Of a stretch of 55,899 nt of DNA, positions 30,399-41,149 are shown piece after piece. Under the pieces are notes generated by a model. The model had not been told where the DNA came from, did not search any database, and saw nothing but the letters and a program-made list of their open reading frames with translations. The first letter of the stretch is position 1. Every line of letters begins with the position of its first letter. This DNA is from Halopseudomonas aestusnigri. Lineage in GTDB: Bacteria > Pseudomonadota > Gammaproteobacteria > Pseudomonadales > Pseudomonadaceae. The position numbers and the translations under genes were made by a program. Location: positions 41,178 to 97,076 of the forward strand of contig NZ_NBYK01000013.1 in NCBI RefSeq assembly GCF_002197985.1, given 5' to 3'.

Positions 30399-31433
30399 TC
30401 AGCCCTCCCGGCTGCGCATGAACTGCTTCGGCGTCATCCCCTTCCAGCGCCGGAAGGCATGCACAAAATTGGACACCTCGCCGTAACCCAGACGCTGGGC
30501 GACCTCGTCGAGCGACAGGCCCGGCAGGCGCAGCAATTCCTCGGCCAGCGCCTCGCGGGTTTCCTCCTGCAGTTGGCGAAAACCGGTCTGCTCCTGGCCA
30601 AGGCGGCGGCGCAGCGTGCGCTCGGTCAAATGCAGCCGCGCCGCGACCGAGGTCATGTCCGGCAGAGCACTGCCCCCCTCAAGCAGCAACTCGCGCACCC
30701 GTCCGGCCAGACCATCACGCGCCCGGTAGCGCTGCAGCAACTGCCGACACTGCTGCTCGCAGGCCTGCCGAATCGCCGGGTTATCGCCGGGCAAACCGCG
30801 TGCCAGCAGTACCGGGTCCAGTTCCAGCAGGGTTTCCGCGGCATCGAACTGCGGGGTGCAGCCATAGGCCTCGGTGTAGGCACTTATCAGTGCATCCGGT
30901 GGCGCGGGCAGCGCCAGTCGAACCGATTTGAACGGCTGCCGCAGCCCGGTCAGCTCCCTGTGGATGCGGATAATGGCGGAGCTGTCACGCAGCAGCAGAA
31001 AGAACCGCAGACGCGGCTCGATCCAGCGATCATCAATGACCAGCCATCGGCGACCGGCGTCCTCGCGGGCCTGGATACGGCAGAAGGCAAAGGTCAGATC
31101 AAGGTAGCGCAGGCCCATTTCCAGCGCCTCGCCCAGCGACGCACTGCTGAGCAACGCATACCCCCAGATGCCGTAGCGGCTGAGCTGGTAGCGACGCCCG
31201 GCCAGCAGACCGAGCAGCGGCTGATCAGGCAGGTTGGCGAGCAGATTGCCGACCACCTGCAGCTCCTGGTCCGCGGTGACCTCGGCCTGTCCATCGGCCA
31301 GCGTCATCACATCCAGCCCGGTGTCCTGCAGGCACTGCGGAACCGTCAGGCCCAGCTCGGTACCCAGCTGGGTCATCAGTTGCACGCTGCCGATGTTGCG
31401 CAGGCGCGGCCAGGGAGGAGCAGTAGAGGTCAT
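30399..31433 (-). CDS. AraC-family transcriptional regulator
   Basis: About 344 residues. The N-terminal 190 form an Arabinose_bd-type ligand domain and the C-terminal 95 the double helix-turn-helix (MTSVAARLHLTERTLRRRLG; LDEVAQRLGYGEVSNFVHAF, then RRWKGMTPKQF). This class often regulates lipid or steroid catabolic genes. I prefer ATG 31433 over the GTG at 31451. It is divergent from the monooxygenase-esterase pair and upstream of the two dehydrogenase genes, so either or both may be targets. Confidence 0.9.
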   Translation of the reverse strand: MTSTAPPWPRLRNIGSVQLMTQLGTELGLTVPQCLQDTGLDVMTLADGQAEVTADQELQVVGNLLANLPDQPLLGLLAGRRYQLSRYGIWGYALLSSASLGEALEMGLRYLDLTFAFCRIQAREDAGRRWLVIDDRWIEPRLRFFLLLRDSSAIIRIHRELTGLRQPFKSVRLALPAPPDALISAYTEAYGCTPQFDAAETLLELDPVLLARGLPGDNPAIRQACEQQCRQLLQRYRARDGLAGRVRELLLEGGSALPDMTSVAARLHLTERTLRRRLGQEQTGFRQLQEETREALAEELLRLPGLSLDEVAQRLGYGEVSNFVHAFRRWKGMTPKQFMRSREG

Positions 31434-31526
31434 GGCGTGTCCGAAACTCACAATTTTTTGACCGACTATGCCATACCCGCGCCGTCAGGCAACACCTAAT
31501 ATGCTGACAACAGGAGGAAGCACACA

Positions 31527-32985
31527 ATGACAAAAACACGCTCACCTGCCGCACCACTCGACGCCATCATCATCGGCAGCGGGTTTGGCGGCATAGGCAT
31601 GGCCATCCAGCTCGACCGCGCCGGCATCAGCAACTTTCTGCTGCTGGAAAAGGCCGCCGACATCGGCGGAACCTGGCGCGACAACCACTATCCGGGTTCG
31701 GGCTGCGACGTACCTTCGCACCTGTATTCCTACTCGTTCGAGCCGCGTACCACCTGGCCGCACAAGTACGCCCGCCAGGACGAAATTCACGCCTACATCC
31801 GCCACTGCGCCGACAAATACCATCTGCGCCAGCGCATTCGCCTCAATTGCGAAGTCCGCGAAGCCCGCTTCGACGCTGACAGCGGCTGCTGGCAGGTCAC
31901 TACCGCCGGCGGAGACACCCTGGTCGCGCGCAACCTGATCGCCGCCACCGGCCAGCTCAACCGCCCACTGATGCCAACCATCGACGGACTGGACAGCTTT
32001 GCCGGCCCGGCCTTCCACTCGGCCGAGTGGCAGCACGACGTTGATCTGAAGGGCAAGCGGGTCGCGGTCATCGGCACCGGCGCCTCGGCGATCCAGTTCG
32101 TGCCGCAGATCGTGCCCGATGTGGCCCAGCTTGACCTGTACCAGCGCAACGCCGCCTGGGTGCTGCCCAAGGATGATTGCGAGTACAGCGATTCGCGCCG
32201 ACGCTGGCTGAGTCGCCTGCCGCTGCTTCATCAGCTGGATCGTGCATGGCAGTACCTGACCCACGAAGTCCGCGCGCTGGCCTTCGTGCATTTCCCGGCA
32301 CTGGTCAAAAGCAGTGAACGCGCCGCCAAGCGTCATCTGGACCGTCAGGTCAGCGATCCCGCCAAGCGCGCCGCACTGACCCCGGACTACCCGATGGGCT
32401 GCAAGCGCATCCTGATCAGCAACAACTACTACCCGGCGCTGGATCAAAAGCACGTCAACATCGTCAGTGACGGCATCGAGAAAATTGTCCCGGAAGGCGT
32501 CGTCACCAACGACGGCACCCTGCATCCGGCCGACGTGCTCATCTACGGCACCGGCTTTGCCGCCACCGAGTTCCTCGCGCCGATCCGCATCAGCGGGCTG
32601 GACGGCAAAGACCTGAACGACGTCTGGCGCGACGGTGCAGAAGCCTACAAGGGCATCTCGGTCGCCGGCTTCCCCAATCTGTATGTGCTCTACGGGCCAA
32701 ACACCAACCTCGGCCACAACTCGATCATCTACATGCTGGAAAGCCAGTTCCGCTACGTCGTTGCCTGCGTAAAGGCCGTGCGCGACCGTGGTTTGCGTTA
32801 TCTTGATCTGCAGCCCGAGGTGCAGGCGCGCTACAACCGGCAGCTGCAGGACGATGCCCGCGGCACGGTCTGGGCCCAGGGCTGCCAGAGCTGGTATCTG
32901 ACCGCCGACGGCAAGCAGACCGTCAACTGGCCCGGTTTTACCTTCACCTATCGATACATGACCCGCAAACCGACATGGAGCGATT

Positions 32986-33002
<17 letters not shown>
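31527..33002 (+). CDS. Flavin-dependent monooxygenase, Baeyer-Villiger-like
   Basis: 491 residues with an FAD-binding GxGxxG motif (IIIGSGFGGIG, residues 14-24), the second Rossmann motif VIGTGASAIQF near residue 180, and the fingerprint FxGxxxHxxxW (FAGPAFHSAEW) just before it, which marks type I Baeyer-Villiger and related monooxygenases. The residue after the W is Q rather than the usual P or D. It would insert oxygen into a ketone to give an ester. A strong AGGAGG lies nine bases before the ATG. The downstream esterase gene overlaps it, supporting a ketone-to-ester-to-acid route. Confidence 0.9.
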
Positions 33003-34700
<1,698 letters not shown>

Positions 34701-34713
34701 TTAAATGAGATCA

Positions 34714-34856
34714 CTAGCCGCAGTGGAAAGCGTCGGCGAGGCAGTCAGCGCAAGGCAAGAGTCAGCGAAACAGCGCAGTTTACGAACAGTAAATGAGCAT
34801 GTTGAACCGACTCTTAACGCCGCGCTGGCCACGCAGCCAGCTTTCAACGCGGCTAG
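34714..34856. repeat. Structured intergenic repeat element, copy B
   Basis: The 143-bp element has outer arms CTAGCCGC...GAAAGC and GCTTTC...GCGGCTAG. An inner hairpin TTTAC-gaaca-GTAAA spans 34779-34793. It shares with copy A (16561-16647) the ordered blocks CAAGGC, GCAGT, hairpin, AT, AGC, CGAC, AACGC and TGGCC. It fills the gap between the permease and ydfG-like genes and covers the permease stop codon. Confidence 0.55.
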
Positions 34857-35782
34857 CGCCTTTCCTCACGAATAAAAGGCTCCCCCAACGCCCCGGGCTG
34901 GCTGCTGCTGTCGCGGCTGGCCAGGGCTACCCAGATCATCACCCCGAGGGTGACGGCGTAGGGGGTCATGAATACGAAGTACTGCGGCAGGCGAATACCG
35001 GACGCCGCCATCTGCGGAATCAGCGCCTCGATACAGCCGAACAGCACGGCACCGGCCAGCGCCTTCCACGGCGACCAGCGGGCAAAGATCACCAGCGCCA
35101 CGGCAATCCAGCCGCGCCCGCCGACCATGTCGGCGATCCACATCTTGGTGCTCAGCACCGAGATATAGGCACCGGCCAGACCGATCAGCATGGAGCCGGC
35201 GACGATGGCCGCGCAGCGATAACCCAGTACCGGAATACCGGCGGCATCCGCCGCCTGCGGGTTCTCGCCGACCGCACGCAGGCGCAGACCCAGCACACTG
35301 CGATTGAGCACCAGCACCACCACGACGAAGATCAGCGGCGTAACGAATACCAGCGGGTTCTGCACAAACAGCTTGCCCACTACCGGCAGCTCCGAAAACG
35401 GCCAGAGCGAGACCGCGTGCAGCCCGGCGACCGGCTTGTTGGTCCAGTCCAGCAGGGTGCCGAGCAAGCCGGTCAGGCCCTGACAGAAGAACACCAGCGC
35501 AAGACCGGCGATCACCTGATTGATCCGCATCACCAGCACCATCAGGGCAAACAGCAGCGAGACAACCCCGGCTGCACACATCGCCAGAATCAGCGCCCAG
35601 ACGGTTGCGCCACCGGTCATCAGCGACGCCCCGATACCCGCCAGCGCGCCCACCAGCATCAAGCCCTCGGCGCCCAGCGCCAGCACCCCGGAGCGTTCGA
35701 TCACGATCAACCCGAGCGCCGCCAGCGCAAAGGGCACGGCAAAGTCGGGAATGTTGCCGATCCAGCTTGCAATCATGTCCAT
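34853..35782 (-). CDS. ABC transporter permease, nucleoside/BMP type (second permease)
   Basis: 309-residue membrane protein with eight to ten hydrophobic helices, of the BPD_transp_2 family (related to NupQ/YufQ). Recognisable are LGLIVIERSGVLALGAEGLMLVGAL and GRGWIAVALVIFARWSPWKALAGAVLFG. It shares one base with the upstream permease stop. With the other permease, the ATPase and the BMP binding protein it makes a complete importer. The family transports nucleosides in Gram-positive bacteria; here the rut context suggests pyrimidines. Confidence 0.9.
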   Translation of the reverse strand: MDMIASWIGNIPDFAVPFALAALGLIVIERSGVLALGAEGLMLVGALAGIGASLMTGGATVWALILAMCAAGVVSLLFALMVLVMRINQVIAGLALVFFCQGLTGLLGTLLDWTNKPVAGLHAVSLWPFSELPVVGKLFVQNPLVFVTPLIFVVVVLVLNRSVLGLRLRAVGENPQAADAAGIPVLGYRCAAIVAGSMLIGLAGAYISVLSTKMWIADMVGGRGWIAVALVIFARWSPWKALAGAVLFGCIEALIPQMAASGIRLPQYFVFMTPYAVTLGVMIWVALASRDSSSQPGALGEPFIREERR

Positions 35783-36876
35783 CAGACCTGCCCTCCCTGA
35801 ATGCGGCGAATACGATGGCGGATGAAGAACTCGGACGACGCCACGCAGATCACCAGAATCGCCTGGATCAACTGCACCATCGAGAACGGGATCTGATAGA
35901 ACACCTGCAGACTGCGCCCGGCGACAAACAGGGTCGCCACCAGCACTGCTACCACGGTCGCGGCAATCGGCTGATTGCGCGCCAGAAAGGCGATCAGAAT
36001 CCCGGAGAAGCCGTACCCGGCGTAGAACGAATGGGTCAGTCGCCCTTCCTGCCCGGCGGTAATCATCAGCCCGGCCAGACCTGCCAGCGCGCCCGACAGC
36101 AGAACGGTACCGAGGATTACCCGCTTAACCGGCACACCGACTGCGCGGGCCACGCCCGGGCTGCTGTCGACAAAGCGCAGGTACAGGCCAGCGCGCGAGA
36201 TACCGGTAAACCAGAGCACGAACAGCGCGACCACCAGCGCCAGCACCACCGCCAGACTGACGCCATCGAACAGCTCGGGCAGACGCTCGAATACCTTGTA
36301 CTGCGGCGAATAGGGGAAAGAGTCACGCGGGTCCTTCCAGCTGCCGTAGACCAGATGCAGCAGGAAGTTGATCGCAATGTAGTTGAGCATCAGCGTGGAG
36401 ATGATCTCGTTGACCTTCAGGTGCAGCTTGAGCAGCACCGGCGCCAGCGCCCAGAGCAGGCCGCAGGCCATGGCGCAGACCATCATCAGCGGCAGGCGCA
36501 GTGATGGCGGTCCGATCTCGAACAGCGAGATTGCGGTCGCGCCAATGGCGCCCCAGATCATCTGGCCCTCGAGGCCGAGGTTCCAGAAGCGCGCGCGGAA
36601 GGCCAGACAGCCGGCCAGACCGACCATAATCAGCGGCGCGGCCTGAAACAGCACCGCACGCAGGCTCTGGCTGTCGAACAGCGTGAGGATGACAAACTCG
36701 TTGAGCAGCTCACCGGCGGGCACCCCGGCGCTGACCAGAATCGCCGCCGAGATCAGCATGCCGACCAGCAGCGCCAGCGCGATGACCAGCGCCTGCCAGT
36801 ACCAGGCCATCTGCTGGCGTACTTCCAGGGTGTAGCGGCGCGCCAGCAGCGGTTGAAAATTCGTTGTATCAAACAT
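35782..36876 (-). CDS. ABC transporter permease, nucleoside/BMP type (first permease)
   Basis: 364-residue polytopic permease (NupP/YufP-like), with FRARFWNLGLEGQMIWGAIGA and GYGFSGILIAFLARNQPIAATVVAVLVATLF. About 55 N-terminal residues precede the family core, including the first helix. The start overlaps the ATPase gene by eight bases. The ATPase, two permeases and binding protein are contiguous and same-strand. Confidence 0.91.
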   Translation of the reverse strand: MFDTTNFQPLLARRYTLEVRQQMAWYWQALVIALALLVGMLISAAILVSAGVPAGELLNEFVILTLFDSQSLRAVLFQAAPLIMVGLAGCLAFRARFWNLGLEGQMIWGAIGATAISLFEIGPPSLRLPLMMVCAMACGLLWALAPVLLKLHLKVNEIISTLMLNYIAINFLLHLVYGSWKDPRDSFPYSPQYKVFERLPELFDGVSLAVVLALVVALFVLWFTGISRAGLYLRFVDSSPGVARAVGVPVKRVILGTVLLSGALAGLAGLMITAGQEGRLTHSFYAGYGFSGILIAFLARNQPIAATVVAVLVATLFVAGRSLQVFYQIPFSMVQLIQAILVICVASSEFFIRHRIRRIQGGQV

Positions 36877-38386
36877 GATTCACCATGGCCTGCCCGATTG
36901 CCTGGCGGTCCGCCGGCTGGGCAAACTCGCCGATGATACGTCCTGCCGACATCACGCCAATGCGGTCTGCCAGCGCCATCACTTCGTCCAGGTCTTCACT
37001 GATCAGCAACACCGCAGAGCCGGCATCACGGGCGCTGCGCAGCCGCTCGTGCACCGCCAGGGTGGCGCGCACATCCAGCCCGCGGCTGGGGCTGTGGACG
37101 ATGACCAGTTGCGGGGTGCGGGCAAACTCGCGGGCAATCACCAGCTTCTGCGCGTTGCCGCCCGACAGCAGCGCCGCCTTCTGTTGCAGCGAGCGCACGC
37201 CCTGCACATCAAACTCGGCGACCGCGGCGGCGGTATCGGCTTCAATCCGTTTGCGGCGCAGAAACCAGAACGGCCCGTAGCGGCCGCTGTGTACATCGCC
37301 CATGGCAAAGTTGTCGCTGATCGACAGCGGTGCGGCGAGCGCCGAGCTGTAGCGGTCGGCGGGAATGCAGGCGATGCCCAGCTCGCGGCGACGGGCCGCG
37401 CTGAGGCTGTTGAGATCACCTTCGCCGACCAGTTCCATCTCGCCGGACACCGGCTCCGGCAGGCCCATCAGCGCACCCGCCAGCTCACTCTGACCATTGC
37501 CACCAACCCCGGCGATGCCGTAAATCTCGCCAGCGCGCAGCTCAAGATTGACGCCGCGCAGCGCCGGCGCAGCGCCGCTGGAGCTCAGATCACGCACCGC
37601 CAGCCTGACCTCGCCCGCGTCTCGGCTGGATGGAATCTGCGGTGGAGTCGGCGCGTCGCCAACGGTCAGTTTGACCAGCTCACCGACCGACACGGTCTGC
37701 GGCTTGAGGCTGGCAACCGTTGAGCCTGTGCGCATCACCGTCACCTGATCGGCGTAGCGCATGACATCATTCATTTTGTGGGTCACCAGGATGACGGCAG
37801 CACCTTCCTGATGCGCGAAATTCTGGACCGTGGTCAGCAGGTTTTCTGCTTCCGCATCGGTCAGTACCGCGGTGGGTTCATCGAGAATCAGAATGCGGGC
37901 GCCAGCCAGCAGCACCTTGAGAATCTCGACCCGTTGCTGCTCGGCCACCGACAGTTGATCCACCCGCGCGTGGGGTTCGATGCTGAACCCCAGGCTGGCG
38001 GCCATGGCGGTGATCTGCTCGGCGGTCTGCGCCAGCCGCTGCCGGTACGTGCCGGCCTGCAGGTGACGAAGACCGAGCAGAATGTTTTCTGCCACGGTGA
38101 AGGGTTTCACCAGCTTGAAATGCTGGTGAACCATGCCGATGCCCTGTGCGGCAGCATCGAGCGGCCCCTTCAGATGAACCGGGTTGTCGTCGATGAACAG
38201 CGATCCGGTTTCCGGCGCATACAGCCCTGCGGCGATGTTCATCAGGGACGACTTGCCCGCTCCGTTCTCGCCCAGCAGAGCATGTACCTCGCCCCAGCGT
38301 GCGGTGAAGGAGGCCTCGGACAGCGCCTTGAAGCCGTCAAACGACTTGCTTACGCTGTCCAGCCGGATCGCGTTCGGGTTACTCAT
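36869..38386 (-). CDS. ABC transporter ATP-binding protein with two ATPase domains, nucleoside type
   Basis: 505 residues with two fused nucleotide-binding domains, as in ribose- and nucleoside-type importers (YufO/NupO). Domain 1 has Walker A GENGAGKSS near residue 40 and RILILDEPTAVLTDAE; domain 2 has the diverged P-loop GVGGNGQSE near residue 285 and a C-terminal LSGGNAQKLVIAREF signature, followed by SRGLDVR in place of a canonical Walker B tail. One canonical and one degenerate site is normal for this group. ATGA overlap with the binding-protein gene. Confidence 0.92.
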   Translation of the reverse strand: MSNPNAIRLDSVSKSFDGFKALSEASFTARWGEVHALLGENGAGKSSLMNIAAGLYAPETGSLFIDDNPVHLKGPLDAAAQGIGMVHQHFKLVKPFTVAENILLGLRHLQAGTYRQRLAQTAEQITAMAASLGFSIEPHARVDQLSVAEQQRVEILKVLLAGARILILDEPTAVLTDAEAENLLTTVQNFAHQEGAAVILVTHKMNDVMRYADQVTVMRTGSTVASLKPQTVSVGELVKLTVGDAPTPPQIPSSRDAGEVRLAVRDLSSSGAAPALRGVNLELRAGEIYGIAGVGGNGQSELAGALMGLPEPVSGEMELVGEGDLNSLSAARRRELGIACIPADRYSSALAAPLSISDNFAMGDVHSGRYGPFWFLRRKRIEADTAAAVAEFDVQGVRSLQQKAALLSGGNAQKLVIAREFARTPQLVIVHSPSRGLDVRATLAVHERLRSARDAGSAVLLISEDLDEVMALADRIGVMSAGRIIGEFAQPADRQAIGQAMVNHV

Positions 38387-39474
38387 TGCTGGGTAATCAC
38401 TCCCTTGACGAACCAGTCCATGGACCAGAGTTCACCGTCCGACAGCGCCTCACCCTCAGCCGCCTTGACGTTGCCGTCACGGTCAGAGATCGGGCCGGCG
38501 TAGATCAGTTTCTCGCCGTTCAGCAGTGCCTCGCGAGCAGCCATGATCTTGGCTTTCTCTTCTTCATCGATACCCTTGCCGCAGCAGGAGACGTCGGTAC
38601 CGCCCTGCTCCATCGACAGCAGCGCACCGTTCTCCGCCGGGACCCAGTTGCCGGCCATGATTTTCTTCAGCTCCGGTGCAAGGAAGCGATCCCAGACCCA
38701 GACCGAGGAACAGACAGTGGCTTCGGGGGCGAACTCGCTCATGTCACGGTGGTGACCGGTGCCATAGACGCCGCGCTCCTGGGCAACGATCTGCGGGGTC
38801 GGGCTGTCCACGTGCTGACCGATGACGTCGGCGCCCTGGTCGATCAGTGCGGTGGCTGCCGCGCGCTCCTTGACCGGGTCGTTCCAGGCGCCGGTGTAGA
38901 TCACGGTGACGGTGGCATCCGGGTTCATCTGCTGCGCGCCCATGGCGAAGGCGTTGACGGTCCAGTTCACCTGACCGAAGGGGTTGGCCGCTACAAAGCC
39001 CAGCTTGCCGGTTTCAGAAGCGGCACCCGCGGCCATGCCGCACAGGTACTGGCTCTCGTAGGTACGACCGTAGAAGGACTCCAGGTTGTGCGAGTTGGTA
39101 GTGCCGGAGCCATTCAGGAAGGCCACTTCCGGATACTTGTCGGCCAGTTCCTTGAAGGTGTCGGAGTAACCAAAGGCGGTACCGATGATGATGTTGGCAC
39201 CACGCTGAATCAGCCGTTCAACGGTCGGTTTAATCGCCGAAGCGGTTTCCGGCACGCTTTCCACGTACTGAATCTTTTGGCCGATCTCGCCTTCCAGACG
39301 CTGACGCGCCTCGTCGAACGCCTGGGTCCAGCCGCCGTCATTGCGCGGGCTGATGTAGAGCATGGCGATCTTCGCCGGGCCGGTCAGGGTAAAACCGCCT
39401 TCCTCGGCAGCAGCCAGGGTCGGCAGGCCGCAGGTGGCCAGGGCGCATACGGCGCCCGCAATCAGTTTTTTCAT
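38383..39474 (-). CDS. BMP-family substrate-binding protein of ABC importer
   Basis: 363-residue periplasmic binding protein of the PnrA/BMP family, with a signal peptide ending TLAAAEE. Family segments include KIAMLYISPRNDGGWTQAFDEA, QRGANIIIGTAFGYSDTFKELA, FLNGSGTTNS and GMAAGAASETGKLGFVA. PnrA proteins bind nucleosides. I start at ATG 39474 with AAGGA eight bases upstream (TTG 39480 is in frame). It lies 33 bases after the VOC gene in the oxygenase operon. Confidence 0.91.
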   Translation of the reverse strand: MKKLIAGAVCALATCGLPTLAAAEEGGFTLTGPAKIAMLYISPRNDGGWTQAFDEARQRLEGEIGQKIQYVESVPETASAIKPTVERLIQRGANIIIGTAFGYSDTFKELADKYPEVAFLNGSGTTNSHNLESFYGRTYESQYLCGMAAGAASETGKLGFVAANPFGQVNWTVNAFAMGAQQMNPDATVTVIYTGAWNDPVKERAAATALIDQGADVIGQHVDSPTPQIVAQERGVYGTGHHRDMSEFAPEATVCSSVWVWDRFLAPELKKIMAGNWVPAENGALLSMEQGGTDVSCCGKGIDEEEKAKIMAAREALLNGEKLIYAGPISDRDGNVKAAEGEALSDGELWSMDWFVKGVITQQ

Positions 39475-39507
39475 TGCCAAAGTCCTTCTTGCGATCAGGT
39501 GGTGTGA

Positions 39508-39894
39508 CTACATCATGTGGTTGATACGGAACACGTTGCCTTCCGGATCCATCAGCACCGCCTGATACCAGTTGTAATAGGTGGTATACGGCGGCTTGAT
39601 CAGGGTGGCGCCCGCTTCGACGGCGATCGGCACCATGCGGTCGACCTCGGCCGGGCTGTCGACGTCGATGTTGAGCAGAAACTTGCAACCGCGGGTGTCG
39701 GAGTGCTCGGCCAGATGCAGCAGCTCGTAGGCATCCGGCGCGTTGAAGCCGATGCAGCAGGTGCCGGCATCCAAACCGACAAAGATCGGCGAGCGAATCG
39801 CCTCCACTTCCGGAAAGTCGAACACCCGCTGGTAGAACCCGCTGAGCGCTTCGATGTCGCGGGCAAATACGTTGACGTAGGAAAGTTTGCTCAT
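39508..39894 (-). CDS. VOC-family (glyoxalase/dioxygenase fold) protein
   Basis: 128-residue single vicinal-oxygen-chelate domain: LSYVNVFARDIEALSGFYQRVFDF at the start and MDPEGNVFRINHMM at the end, with putative metal-side residues in the last strand. I start at ATG 39894 (MSKLSYVNV), one base before the preceding oxygenase stop; 27 more upstream codons are open but overlap that gene. It is fixed between the iron oxygenase and the BMP transporter, so it may act on the oxygenase product or bind the transported substrate. Function not assigned. Confidence 0.85.
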   Translation of the reverse strand: MSKLSYVNVFARDIEALSGFYQRVFDFPEVEAIRSPIFVGLDAGTCCIGFNAPDAYELLHLAEHSDTRGCKFLLNIDVDSPAEVDRMVPIAVEAGATLIKPPYTTYYNWYQAVLMDPEGNVFRINHMM

Positions 39895-39895
39895 C

Positions 39896-40903
39896 TCAGG
39901 CCACCTTGCTGCCGCCGAAGGTCGTCTGACGGACGAACTTGGACTTGAGGTGATCGCCGGAGCTGACCGGCGCATACCGCGGCGCCTCGCCCTCGGCCAG
40001 GCAGCTCGGCAGACACTCGACCATCACGTCGTAGTTGGGCTGATGGAAGAACACCAGCGACTGGCGCTGCTGATCGCCGGCGGCGTCTTCCGGCGGGTTG
40101 ATAACGCGGTGCAGTGTCGAGATCCACTGGTCGTTGGTCCACTGCATCATCAGGTCACCGATGTTGACCACGAAACCGTCTTCAACAAAGGGCACATCGA
40201 CCCATTCGCCGGCGCGGTTGCAAACCTGCAGGCCGCCCAGCGCACCATCGGGTTTGACGATGGTCAGGCTGCCGTAATCGGTATGCGCACCGGCACGCAG
40301 CTGACCTTCCTCGATACCCTCTTTCAGGTGCGGGTAACGCAGGCTGCGGAACATGCTGATGTGCTTGTCGATCTTGTCGTCAAAGAAGGTTTCCGGCAGC
40401 TCCAGCGCCAATGCAAAGATACGCATCAGCGAACGGGCCAGATCGCCCATGGCTTCAAAGTATTCGGTGTAGGCGTGCTGAAAACCGGGCAGGTCGGACG
40501 GCCAGACGTTCGGCGCAAAGTGCGGACCGGCCATGGCTTCAGAATAGTAAGGCTCGGCAGGTACGTTGCTCGGGCCGATCGAGAAGGATTCCTTGAGGTC
40601 GCCCGGCGCCGCCTCTTCCATCGAATAGGAAAGGCTTTCTTCGGCAACCGCGCTGTAACCTCGCACCATGTCCGGACGCGGACGGTCTGCCTTGCGCTTT
40701 TCGGCCATCGGCAGATCAAAGAACTGTGAAGTCAGGGCATAAACCCGCTCGATCAATTCCTTGGGAATCTGGTGCTCGGTAATAACCAGAAAGCCGATGT
40801 CGCGACAGGCCTGGTTGACCGCTCTGGCCACCTCAGCCTTGCCCTCGGCAGTCCCGCCGAAATAAGGCCCTAGATCGATGATGGGGACGTATTGAAGCGT
40901 CAT
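39896..40903 (-). CDS. 2-oxoglutarate/Fe(II)-dependent oxygenase, isopenicillin N synthase-like
   Basis: 335 residues with an N-terminal DIOX_N segment (VPIIDLGPYF; ACRDIGFLVITEHQIP) and a C-terminal 2OG-FeII domain. The iron triad is His207, Asp209 (AHTDYGS) and His265 (TLHRVINP), and the 2OG-binding Arg lies in RQSLVFF near residue 280. So it is a complete non-haem iron oxygenase of the family that includes thymine 7-hydroxylase and plant 2OG enzymes. First gene of an operon with VOC, BMP importer and probably the YdfG-like reductase, read from a sigma-54 promoter like that of rutA. I infer oxidation of a nucleobase or nucleoside; the substrate is unproven. Confidence 0.88.
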   Translation of the reverse strand: MTLQYVPIIDLGPYFGGTAEGKAEVARAVNQACRDIGFLVITEHQIPKELIERVYALTSQFFDLPMAEKRKADRPRPDMVRGYSAVAEESLSYSMEEAAPGDLKESFSIGPSNVPAEPYYSEAMAGPHFAPNVWPSDLPGFQHAYTEYFEAMGDLARSLMRIFALALELPETFFDDKIDKHISMFRSLRYPHLKEGIEEGQLRAGAHTDYGSLTIVKPDGALGGLQVCNRAGEWVDVPFVEDGFVVNIGDLMMQWTNDQWISTLHRVINPPEDAAGDQQRQSLVFFHQPNYDVMVECLPSCLAEGEAPRYAPVSSGDHLKSKFVRQTTFGGSKVA

Positions 40904-41001
40904 ACAACCGTTTCCTCCAAATGGAGCTCAGCGGGAGCGCTGGGCAAAAGAAGCGACGCGAGGAGTGTTCGACGCGCCATTTTCCAATCAGCGGAGACGT
41001 T

Positions 41002-41017
41002 TGCAGCAACTATGCCA
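41002..41017 (-). promoter_or_regulatory. Sigma-54 promoter of the oxygenase-importer operon
   Basis: Minus-strand TGGCATAGTTGCTGCA agrees with 14 of the 16 positions of TGGCACRNNNNTTGCW, counting degenerate positions as matches. The -24 GG and -12 GC are separated by exactly ten bases. Predicted start is near 40992, about 90 bases before the ATG. An NtrC-type site lies 75 bases upstream, the same distance as at rutA. Confidence 0.75.
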
Positions 41018-41032
41018 AAAAGCGTTTTTACT

Positions 41033-41045
41033 TAAAAAACAGATA
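41033..41045 (-). promoter_or_regulatory. Possible IHF site, oxygenase promoter
   Basis: Minus-strand TATCTGTTTTTTA fits WATCARNNNNTTR with one mismatch. It lies between the NtrC-type site and the sigma-54 promoter, where a DNA bend would help looping. Confidence 0.35.
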
Positions 41046-41069
41046 GATAATGAAAAGCGATCGCTTGTT

Positions 41070-41087
41070 TTGGAACAAACGGTCTGA
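41070..41087. promoter_or_regulatory. RutR-like pseudo-palindrome, oxygenase operon
   Basis: TTGGAACAAACGGTCTGA matches 13 of 18 positions of the site at 41957-41974 upstream of rutA, and its right half resembles the TGGTCAA half of the known RutR box. It sits just downstream (in transcription sense) of the NtrC-type site. Confidence 0.45.
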
Positions 41088-41092
41088 TCTAG

Positions 41093-41109
41093 AGCACTCG
41101 GTTTGTGCG
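41093..41109 (-). promoter_or_regulatory. NtrC-type enhancer site, oxygenase operon
   Basis: Minus-strand CGCACAAACCGAGTGCT fits the NtrC dyad TGCAC-N7-GTGCA with one mismatch in each arm and is 15/17 identical to the site before rutA. It lies 75 bases upstream of the sigma-54 -24 element. Confidence 0.65.
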
Positions 41110-41135
41110 TTTAGCCCAAAAAAGGGGCGGAGATA

Positions 41136-41149
41136 TTGATCTGCATCAA
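41136..41149. promoter_or_regulatory. Perfect Anr/Fnr box between rutR and the oxygenase gene
   Basis: TTGAT-CTGC-ATCAA matches the Fnr/Anr consensus TTGATNNNNATCAA at all ten fixed positions. It overlaps the rutR stop codon and lies about 120 bases upstream of the oxygenase sigma-54 promoter. Control of the oxygenase operon by oxygen is inference. Confidence 0.6.

Noticed and set aside
35782..38386. Second ATPase domain of the importer looks degenerate
   Set aside because: One canonical and one degenerate site is normal for the nucleoside and sugar importers with fused ATPase domains.
41055..41066. Palindrome AAGCGATCGCTT upstream of the oxygenase operon
   Set aside because: GCGATCGC palindromes are frequent and another copy lies near 53296; nothing ties it to regulation here.
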